This document shows, piece by piece, positions 15,001 through 27,000 of a stretch of DNA of 64,000 nucleotides. Position 1 is the first letter of the stretch. Every line of letters begins with the position of its first letter. The notes under the pieces were generated by a model that had not been told where the DNA came from, ran no database searches, and saw only the letters and a program-made list of their open reading frames with translations. The stretch is from NCBI RefSeq assembly GCF_932274485.2, contig NC_065882.2:27422890-27486889 (forward strand), given 5' to 3'. The translations under genes were made by a program, and so were the position numbers. The stretch is from Patella vulgata. Taxonomy: Eukaryota; Mollusca; Gastropoda; Patellidae.

Positions 15001-18000
15001 CTTACCCTAAGCAGAAAATGCTCATCTTCAAACTCCATCAAGGCATTTGCCTAATAAACACCTACACCAAGTTTGAACGTTCTAGCTCAATTAGAAGGAT
15101 GGTTAATGTGTTCCAAAGTCTCTGCCAATCAAATTGCTTATCGCTCTGCTTACCCTGAGCAGAAAATGCTCATTATCGAACTTAAAATTTTAAAACCCAG
15201 TTCCTAGAGGGACCTCATTTGACCCAATTCTGGCCGGTTCATTTCAAAATGGATTAAGAACCCTGGCCTAAAGATAAAAACATCAGGTTCAATGGCTGGT
15301 GTTCTGTAAGTGTAATAATTCATTTGTTTGAGTTCATAATTTGATTTTTACACATCATTACAAATACTGTCTCATACATTCAGGTAAAACAAATCTAAGA
15401 GCCTGAAATGATGACCTAATAATGATCCACGAAACATGTTTAAAATAGACGATAAAGATACTAGCCTAGTCTTTGATCCCCAGTTCATACTTTTCTTTAA
15501 ATCTTCATAAGTCATCTTTCCTATTTCCTGTCAATTTAGTTAAATAAACATTATTTTTTAAAAAGATAATGTAACAATAATATTTCAAATAAAGATTTTA
15601 TACCTCCAAAATCAATACTGAGTTTGTTAGTATAACCACTATTTAACTGACGGTAACAGTTTTCCACAAATATATGACAATTAAATATATGACAATCATA
15701 AATATCTAGCATTTAGCTAAATCAATTATCATCCAGGCATTTTAGTGCATTGTGTTAATGCTATTTTAATTATCCAAATAAAAGGCTGATATATACTACT
15801 AACCTCTTGTGTAGGAAACATAGATCTAGAGGCAGGTTCAACCATATCCGGAGCACTTATACCTTTCAATGTAACATATAATGTAGATGGATATGGTGTT
15901 CTTGTAGCACTATACCACCACTGATAGATCTGTGAACAGACAGAAAGAAAATTAACAGTAAGGCCATATAAAAATAATATTTTGGGTTTCAGATACTGCT
16001 ACATGTCCTGATTGATTACTGCTGGTTAATATTTTCTGAGTCATAAGGAAGTAACTCTATTAAAGATTTCTTGCTGAAACTGAACATATACCATAAGCTC
16101 AATAATCAGTACACTACCCTGATAAATGTTATTGAGAATCATAAATAGCACCGATAGATTCGTCTGTTAAGTCTTAACCCTTTGAACCCTGGCATATATA
16201 CTGTAAATGACCCTCCCCTCTGGCCAATGGGACAAAATTTGACAATTTTCAATGGCAAAACATAAAATTGCCAATCACCCAAAGTGCCAACAAAGGGAAT
16301 ATGAATCATGTGCTACCATGAAAAATAGTTCTGAAATATACATATAGATGTAATATGATTTTTCAAGGCAATATTTGTCATCATAGTACCACAGTTAACA
16401 ACAAAAAACAACAACAAAAAAAAACCCGATTTCAACACAAAATTTTATTACTCTCAACAACATGCTGTAATCAACATTACTGAAGTCCTCATAACCACCA
16501 TAAAGTATTCTAGCCAGTGCCTGGTCTACTGTTACAGGTCTGTTTGCCATTTATGACCATAAAACAATATATTCAGGAATATATGAGTTGTGTCTGCGAG
16601 TGAAGCGGGGAAAGCCCTTGCTACACAAAACACATGTTCAGTGCTGAATTCCTAATGCATTATGACTGGTTGGAAAACTGGCAAGTCGGGATATTGACAT
16701 TGTTATCTTAAGTGGTTTCGGGTTTAAAGAGTTAAAGATCTTTTAAGTTAATTCTTTCGTGGATGATAACTACCCCATCTAGAAAGGAGATAGAAATCAC
16801 TGAAATTATACTGCATCGCTATGGGAGATGGAAGGATCAGCATTTCAATTAGAACTTCAAATGCTGTGCTTTGGTCCACAGACTGAAACAAGAATAAGAA
16901 TCAGAATGTGTTTATATTTTATTAACATCATGTTAATCTTATATTTTTAAATTAGAGTTATTAGTAAATTTAAAGACAATATATATAATGATTACCTCTA
17001 CTTGACCAGCTTTAGGTTTAAAGTTTGAGGGTGGTTCAAACAGTTGTAAACGTACTTTATTGTCTACATTTAACTTCTCATTACCTCCTAATATCTATTA
17101 AAACAATCATTACATATAAACAATGGTTAAACCATAACCAGATGATATTTTAGGTAACTTTCTCAAAATGTAAAATACAAACAAGGCAAATCTGTGCTAA
17201 ATTTCTATCAAAGTTTAACCTTTAATAATTTTGGAAAACAAATTAATTAAGAATAGAAGTATTGTACAGATTTGGCAAATAAATAGCTGAAGCCTACAAA
17301 ACACATACCCCATACTCTATTTTACTTAACTAGTTCTTTCCCCGGACCCCCTTTTCTTCCATGAAGCCCTTTTACTCTGAGCACCCGCAAAATATTTTCT
17401 GTGGACAGGTTGGTAAACACCAATTCAGAAGAATCATGGTCATTACCTTAAGAAATGCCCATCCTATCCTGTGCCATCCACCAGCTTGTTTCACATTGTT
17501 GTACTGTTGACTAGCTCTATTCATACTTACAAAATCTAATAACTGAAATATATATTTATACATATGTCAGTTATATTATACAGATTTAATGACAATAATT
17601 AAAATCTGAGTTCAGCATTTTCAATATTTTTGGCTGTTTAGTTGAGTGTCATACCTGATAATGAACCAACAGACAAATAAGTGTCGGTCAAATAGATGCT
17701 TGAGTCCCCCTTCACATTTACTCTTTTGCAAGCCACAAAGATAGGTCTAGGCAACGGAACATACGCACACAGCAGCTAAATCGTCCTAGCCGTCAACAAG
17801 GGTTGTTGCATATTTAATCTTTTGTAGGTAATGGGGGGCATTTACAAGACAATTTCATACAGATTAGATTATAATTTTCGTCCTTTGAGAGTGCACAAGG
17901 TTCTACAAAGTGACACAAGGGCCTTAACTCTGGAAGTAATATACAAAAATTGTTGAAATTTGACAGCATTTTTCATGTTACTAATTAAAATAATGCATTA

Positions 18001-21000
18001 GATTTCATACAGATTAGGTGATGACTTGTCGTCGAGCATTCACATTGTTCAACACAGGAAAACACGGTCCATAACTCGAGAAGTAATTATTGGAAATTGC
18101 TGAAATTCAATAGGCATCTTCGTTTCACTAATTTAAAAGATGCATACAGATCGAATGATACCTTTCATCATTCGAGCGTTCACAGGGTTCAACAAAGTTA
18201 AACAAGGGCAATAACTCTAGAAGTAATTATTGGAAACTATTGTCGTTGGTGCATTCACAAAGTGCAACAATGTGGAACAAGGGTCATAACTCCAGAAGAA
18301 ATTAAAGGAAATTGCTGAAATTCAATAGGTTTCTTTGTTTCACTAATTCAAATGATGCATATAAATTTCATACAGATCAGATGATAGATAGCGTTCATCA
18401 TTCGAGCTTTCACAAGGTTCAATAAAGTGAAACATGGGCTGTAACTATAGACGTAATAAATGGAAATTGCTGAAATTCAATAGGCTTCTTTGTTTCACTA
18501 ATTTATATGATGATAACTTTTGTCAGAGTGTTCACAGGGTTCTACAAAGTGAAACACGGGTCATAACTCTTAGACAGAAATTGCTGAAATGCAATATGCT
18601 TCTTCGTTTCACTAATTTAAAAAATGTATATAAATTTCAGACAGATTGGATAACTTTAGTCGTTAGAGCATTCACAGCATTCAACAAAGTAAAACAAGGG
18701 CTATAAATACCATACAGATCGGATGGTAACTTTTGTTGTTAGAGCGTTCACAGGATTCAACAAAGAGAAACAAGGGCTATAACTCTAGACGTAATTAAGA
18801 GAAATTGCTGGAATTCAATAGGCTTCTTCATTTCACTAATTTAAAGGAAGCACATAAATTTCATACAGATCGGATGATAATTTTTGACGTTAGATTGTTC
18901 ACAAGGTGCAATAAAGTGAAACAAGGGCCATAACTCCAGAAGAAATTAACGGAAATTATTGAAATTAAATAAGCTTCTTCATCTCACTAAAGTAAACATA
19001 TATCAATTTCACAACAATCAGTCTGTAGAGTGTTCACAAGAAATTGTGGATGATGGATGGACGGAGGTGATGACAATATACGCCCAAATGGAAATGTGGT
19101 CGTATAAAAACTAAATTAAAAATGACTGGTCCTTCAATCTTATGTTAATAATTTTAATCACTCACCTCAAAGAAGACAATAATTTTGGGATTATCTTGTA
19201 CAAAGTAATTAAAGTTTTCATTAAACACTAATAATTCTTCCCAAACTGGAAGGGTTGACCTGTAAAGAGTGAAAATATATCAGAGACTAATTTCTACAAT
19301 TAATAATAGATCATTAACAATCATAAAATGGTTTTCTTGTTCATAAATAATAAACAGCATGGTTTCATAAAAGTCAAGTTTCAGTCTGAAGCAGTGGTCT
19401 GTGTGGCTCTGAAATGTATTCAGTTGAAGAGCTTGTGTAAGATAAAGTGAGTTCAATATAATGTGGTGAAACCAGTCAATCCCAAAATCAATGTACATGT
19501 ATATATATATGTACATACATTAATAGTTCAACTTACTTTTCTTGACGAAAGTCAAATGGTTGGGTCATTACAGGTAATACCTGTTCAAGAGATTCTACTC
19601 TAGTTTCAAAATATGATGTTACAGCTCTATCTCTGTAATGATAACAACAGCAATATAATGACATATTACAGCTCTATCTCTGTAATAATAACAACAATAT
19701 AATGACATATTACAGCTCTATCTCTGTAATAATAACAACAATATAATGACATATTACAGCTCTATCTCTGTAATAATAACAATATAATAACATAATAAAC
19801 ACAAAACATAATATGAACACAATTACTATTTTAATTAAAACGACGTTTCGGTGATGGTTTTGTGAACCTTATCAAGCAAATATGATAACATGTTACAACA
19901 ATATCTCTGTAATATTAACAACAGCAGTATAATAATAGCATGTTACAACTCTATCTCTGTAATAATAACAACAACAATATAATGTTACAACTCTATCTTT
20001 ATCACAACAATATAATAAGATCAGCTTTATTATTATAATAATGCATATTATACTGTTTTAAATGTTTTCATGTTGTCTAATAATTCTATAACAAAGCACA
20101 GTCTGTTTTTTAATGCCTAATATGTGTATTAATCTTATTATAAAACACAAAATGTACCCAAAAATGTTATAACTTACTTATGTTGCTTAAGTACATAGTT
20201 GCCAGTATTTAGATCAACAATATGAACTCGTACTAAAGGATGCATGATATTAAAGTTGTTCTTTAATTTATCTGTTCTATGGATTGTAACAGCTAATATT
20301 TTGCCTTCATCTTGTATTTCTCTAGGTAGTGGTTGTTGTTCTTCCTCAATACCTTCTCCTGTACCTAGTGCTGTAGTTTCTATAAAGAAAAATACCATAC
20401 ATATACATTTCATTGCAAACTTATTATCAACAGAAATCTCTCAATATTCTATCAAAAGTTCTGTTAATTTCAGTAGCTAACAAATAAACCAGATCTCTTC
20501 TGTATTATAAGATATTACAATAATACATTTCACAGATATCAAACTTGACATATTTTGCAAATTCACTGGATAGGAACTAGTGCCAAACACTGTACCGGTA
20601 TATAATCAAGATGTAATTTGAAAGTAAAAGCTAGATCGATTCATTATTTCATACCAAAATCTTCTCCTTTTCTCTATACCTAAATCAAATGCAGTGGTGC
20701 TGTAGGCCCGATATTTAAATACATGTATCTGTGTGAAAACAGCAAGACGATAATCATTGTAGAAACAGAGCTCTGATTAAAATACAGTAATTGTTTTCCA
20801 TAGAACTGTTGTGTTTATTTTAACTTACTGAACCAATGTTAAGGATTATTACAATTCTATACTAAGCAGTAAAGACCCCAGAAGTATGTTGGGTAATGTT
20901 TTAAAAGATTTTTTGGGATCATCATTCAGTAGAAGAATACTGATGACTTTCCTGAATGTGGCACCTAGTGTCGTGGGTACTATTGGAATAGAATTGGATT

Positions 21001-24000
21001 CTGTCAATTAAAAACTATAAGCATTTGAGGCTCTCATCAATCGTCTGGCCCACTCCATGTACAGATGCTGCGCTGCTGTTATTGGCACTCGCAGTGGACA
21101 CACCAGATACTGATGTATAGACTGTGTACAGACTCTAAACCTTCCCGTAATGTCTTGGAATTGTGATGAATTAATCACTAATGTGTCAACATACTGTTCA
21201 CAAAAAATTGCCTTGATAAATTTAATAAGTCGTTTTCTAGAATGATTTGATTAAAGTGCCTCTCTGATTTTGAAATTGTACTGACGTTTTTTTTTTTGCT
21301 GTTTAGTATATTTGGATTCCAAGAAGTTTTCTTTAAGTTTAGTAGACAATGGAATTCTATAATATGGTGTTTAAAATATTCAGTCAACAAAAGATTTATA
21401 CCTCCTTCCTCTTTGGTTTTCTTTTTCTTTCGTTTCATCTTTTTAGGTGTTTCTAACTTTGGTTCAGTTTTTTCTTCTTCCGCTGCCTGCTGTATTAACA
21501 TAAAATATAGTTTAAATTGACAAGCATTATTTTATTAACTTGTTCAATCCATTTTTTTTAACCAACAACTGCCATGAACTGTTTACCTACAGTAGTAATA
21601 CTTGTTTTTATACTTAAATGACTAGTCAATGTACAAGCACATTATTGTTGTCTGATATGATGATAGATATTTTTAATAATAAATATTATTTGGGTGTTAA
21701 CTGTTTCAGTTTGATTTGATCATAGGTTCCACGTTGGTCATATATGCCAGTCATGATCGATAGCTATGGAAAATGACCGAAATTAGATCTGATCCATCAG
21801 CTTTTTTGCACACTGGAAAAATAGCATGTTATTCCAAACCCAATTTTCAAACATGACTATGATCAACCTCTGACAGGTAACAACAAGCAGTTGCTAAGCA
21901 AGATACGCCTACATTTTGCATGAGATGGAAGGAGAACACGCTAAAAAAAGAAAATCGATTTTTCGCACAATCTGGGGCCATACTCCATGAAGTTATGGTC
22001 CAATACACGCAAGTATCCAAAGGAATCCAGATCTTTGGGACATAAATCAAATAAATATTGTGACCCTTAGAGGGTCCGCAACCTTAGTATTACATACTTT
22101 TATACTATTTGCATATGGGAAGCAGCCATTTTGTTGGGCAGTTTTAGTCAGATTTTCATGAAATTTGAACTCAACTGTCATGGTGTAACATAACAGTGAT
22201 ATTTTAAAACATTTTTATATGCCCACATTTTCCTGTGGACATATATTGTTGTCGCCCCTGTCCGTCCACAATTTGTTTCTGGACAATCTACAGGTCACAA
22301 TTTTTATTCGATTTTGACGAAACTTAAAATATAGGTCTATCTCCCAAAGATCTTGGTTCCTTTCGATATTGGCATAAATCGGAAAACAACTTCATGGGTT
22401 ATGGCCACTGATTGTTTCAAAAATCACGTTTTTAGCTTGTAGACCATCTAGAGGTCACAATTTTCATCTGATTTTGATGAATCGGAACTTCCTGAAGTAT
22501 GGCCCCTGATTGTACGAAACATCGCGTTTTTAGCTTGTGGTCCCTGTAGAGGTCACAATTATTATCCGATTTAAAACCAGCGGCTGCCAGACAGGATACG
22601 CCCACATTTTCGAGAGATGGATAGAGAACAAGCTTAAAAGAAAGTGATTTTTCCTACAATCAAGGGCCATAATTCAGGATATTACAATTTTATATGCGCA
22701 AATATCGAAAGGAACCGAGATCTTTGTGTTATAAACTTACATTTCAAGTTTCAACAAAATCGGATAAAAATTGTGACCTGCATAGGGTCCACAACCTTGA
22801 TATATCATATTTTTACACTATTTGAGAACGAAGGGCGGCCATTTTGTCTGTCAGTTTTGGGCCGATTTTCACGAAATTCAAACTCAGCCGTCCTTAGGAT
22901 TAACGGTGATATAATGATACGTTTTTTTAAATCGGATAAAAATTATGACCTCTATAGGGTCCACAGGCTAAAAACGCGATTTTTCGTACAATCAGGGGCC
23001 ATAATTCAGGAAGTTACGGACTGATATGCGCGAATATCGAAAGGAACCGAGATCTGTGAGTTATAAACTTACATTTTAAATTGTGACCTCTATAGGGTCC
23101 ACAAGCTAAAAACGTGATTTTTCGTACAAACAGGGGCCATAATCCATGAAATTTCGATCCGATACATGCCGAGATCTTTTGGAGATAAACCTATATGTCA
23201 AGTTTCATCAAAATCGGATAAGAATTGTGACCTGTAGAGTGTCCACAAACAATTGTGGCGAAGACAATATACCTCCACATGAAAATGTAGGCGTATATAA
23301 ATTGTGACCTCTACAGTGTTCACAAGCTAAAAACATGATTTTTCGTACAATCAAGGGCCATAATCCATGAATTTACAGTCCGATACATGCCAATATCGAC
23401 AGGAACCAAGATCTTAGGGTGATAAACCTATATTTCAAGTTTAATTGAAATCGGATAAAAATTGTGACCTGTAGACTATTCACAAACAATTGTGGACAGA
23501 TGGACGTCCGGACGGACATGGGGCGACGACAATATACGTCCACATGAAAATGTGGGCATATAAAAACGTTTGAATATATCACCATTACACAGTAATGATG
23601 CTTGAGTTTGAATTTTGTGAAAATCGGACTAAAACTGCCAGACACAATGGCCACCCCTCATAGGCAAATAGTGTAAAAATATGGTATATCAAGGTTGTGG
23701 ACCCTCTAGAGGCCACAATTTTAATCCGATTTTGATGAAGCATATTTATTACCCAAAGATCTTGGTTCCTTTCAATATTTGCGCATATCAGATCATCACT
23801 TCCTGAATTATGGCCCTTGATTGTACGTAAAATCACATTTTTATCCGATTCAAAAAAAAATATGTTTGAATAGATCACCGTTAAACCCTAATGATGGCTG
23901 AGTTCAAATTTCGTGAAAATCGGACCAAAACTGCCGTACAAAATGGCCACCCCTCATACGCAAATAGATTGTATATCAAGATTGTGAACCCTCTAGAGGC

Positions 24001-27000
24001 CACAATTTTGATTTAACTTGAAATACATCTTTATAACCCACAGATCTTGGTTCCTTTTGATATTCGTGCATACCAGATCTTAACTTCCTAAATTTTTGGC
24101 ACTTGATTGTATGGAAATCGTGTTGTTAGCTTGTGGTCTCTCTAGATGTCCCATTTTTTACCCGATTGAAAAATGTAATGAAATGAAATGAAATGGGGTT
24201 TAACGTCCTACTGTTCTGCTCCTAACCTGGGCTAATGAAGACGGGCATACGCCATACAGTGTGCTATGAGGGAAATTTTGCCCGGGCAGCGGCACTATCG
24301 CCTACTCTTAAATCGAATTCCAACTGCCAAGGGATCTTTTACGTGCACGCCAATGTGTACACGGGACCTCAGTTTTTCATCCCATCCGAACGACTAGACA
24401 GTCGCCTTGTCAGGCCCTCCATCCTGCATCACTGACAAGGGGAAACCACGCCGGAAAATCTGGATGAACTTTCTCGGCCAATGCAGGGATCGAACACCCG
24501 ACCTCCAGGCTAGCGAGCCACCGTCTTACCCACTAAAACTGCCGGACAAAATGGACGCTCCTTGTACGCAAATGGTGTAAATATATGGTATATCATCAAG
24601 GTTGTAGACCCTCTAGAAGTCACAATTTTGATTCGATTTTGATGAAATTTGAAATGTATCTTTATAACCCAAAGATCTTGGTTCCAGTTGATATTCACGC
24701 ATATCGGATCATAACTTCCTGAATTATGGCCCTTAATTGTATGAAAAAGCACTTTTTGTTTAGTATTTTCCCTATCCTGCCTGGCAGTCGCTGGTTTTAC
24801 ATCAAATAAAGATAGGTTGCCAGGCAACGAAACATACGCCCACAGGAGCTAAATCGTCCGGGCAGTCAACAAGAGATGTCACATATTTTTACTTTTTTCG
24901 GTAATGAAACATTTATAATACATTAAAATCTGATTAAGAGTAACTCATTAAGTAATTATCAGAAACCAATTAGAATTTGTTTGGTTTTTATAAAGTTTTG
25001 CCCATGCTAACGTTTAGTATATGAAACTTTTAAAATCATGGATTTAGCTGTGCAAGTCATAAAAATTCAATGAAAATCAATATACTTGTTCGTCTCAAGA
25101 CCTTAAACTCTGTGTATGAATCTGAAGTCAATCGGATGATAACTTTAGCTTCTAGGGGGTCACAAGACTTTTTAATGTGATCAAGGGCCATAACTTTGGC
25201 AGTAATTATCAATATGATTCTTCGTCTCATGACCTCAAACACTCTGTATCAATTTACACTATACGACTGGTACCGTGGAATCTCGGGTAAATAGCGTTAT
25301 TATCTAATCTATGTAGAATTATTCATAAATATCATTGAATTTGGCCTAATAGCATTCAATTTGTCCTTGTATACAACTTAAATCTCAACGTGCAATTTTG
25401 ATTACCAAGCGTTAATTGACTAGTGTTTAGTTTGTCGACACGTGTGTAATTATAAGCGTCCCGCTTAATTTTGACGACTGTTCAATAATTAGTTGGACCG
25501 TTCAATTTCCCGAGTTGTGATAAAAATTAGTCAAGGTGTCCAATTACGTATACGCCAGGTATTCAATTCTGTTGCCGAACATCCAATTTCACATGCGTTG
25601 TTCAGATTTTAACGAAATGTTTATATTGAAGGAGTTGTAATATAGTAATGCTGCCGTGAAAACGTGTACATGTATAATGTACAGGCCGGTTTGAATAACA
25701 ACAAAATGAGTTCGGTAATCTCGGTAAAACATTTACCGGCATTCTGTATCGGTTAGGATTTTTTTCTAACGCACTGTACATGCACTGTAAATATTGGCGC
25801 GTTTCTGATCATGTGACTTACCGTTAAGCGCCCCGTGGAGTGGATCGAGTGCTCTATGAATGATTGATTTAGATTAACTGAAGCTGCAAGCTCATCATAT
25901 GACGTATATAATTTAAAGTTTGGATTTTATAGCAGCCAATAATTGATGGATTACATCTAAGTTATAGACGAAGATGTAATGATACGTTGTAAAAAAATTG
26001 TAAGTTGTTCATTGTTGCATACATTTTGGCCGACGTTATATGCATGTACAGTGCGTTAGAAAAAAATCCTAACCGATACAGAATGCCGGTAAATGTTTTA
26101 CCGAGATTACCGAACTCATTTTGTTGTTATTCAAACCGGCCTGTATATTATACATGTACACGTTTTCACGGCAGCATTACTATATTACAACTCCTTCAAT
26201 ATAAACATTTCGTTAAAATCTGAGCAACGCATGTGAAATTGGATGTTCGGCAACAGAATTGAATACCTGGCGTATACGTAATTGGACACCTTGACTAATT
26301 TTAATCACAACTCGGGAAATTGAACGGTCCAACTAATTATTGAACAGTCGTCAAAATTAAACGGGACGCTTATAATTACACACGTGTCGACAAACTAAAC
26401 ACTAGTCAATTAACACTTGGTAATCAAAATTGCACGTTGAGATTTAAGTTGTATACAAGAACAAATTGAATGCTATTAGGCCAAATTCAATGATATTTAT
26501 GAATAATTCTACATAGATTAGATAATAACGCTATTTACCCGAGATTCCACGGTACCAGTCGTATAGTGTTAAAGTCAATCGGATATAAACTTTAGCCTCT
26601 AGAGCAATTACAAGATTTTTTGAAGTGATCAAGGGCCATAACTCTGGCAGCAATTATCGAAAATGCTGAAAATGAATAAACTTCTTTGTCTCATGACCTT
26701 AAACACTGTGTATAAATTTAAACTCAATCGGATATTAAGTTTAGCCTCTAGATCATTTACAAGATTTTTTGAAGTGATCAAGGGCCATAACTCTGGCAAC
26801 AATTATTGAAAATCGCTGAAAATGAATAAACTTCGTCTCCTAACATTAAGCACTGTGTATAAATTTAAAGTAATTATCGGAAATCGCTGAAAATCAATAG
26901 GATTCTTTGTCTCATGACCTTAAACACTGTGTATAAATTTAAAGTCAATCGGATATTAACTTTATCCTCTAGAGCGTCCACAATTGCTTGTGGACGCCCG

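Noticed and set aside
22644-23024. 126-residue open frame with repeated 'GHNSG' type residues
   Set aside because: Translation of B-family units; the same residues appear at many B loci in both orientations.
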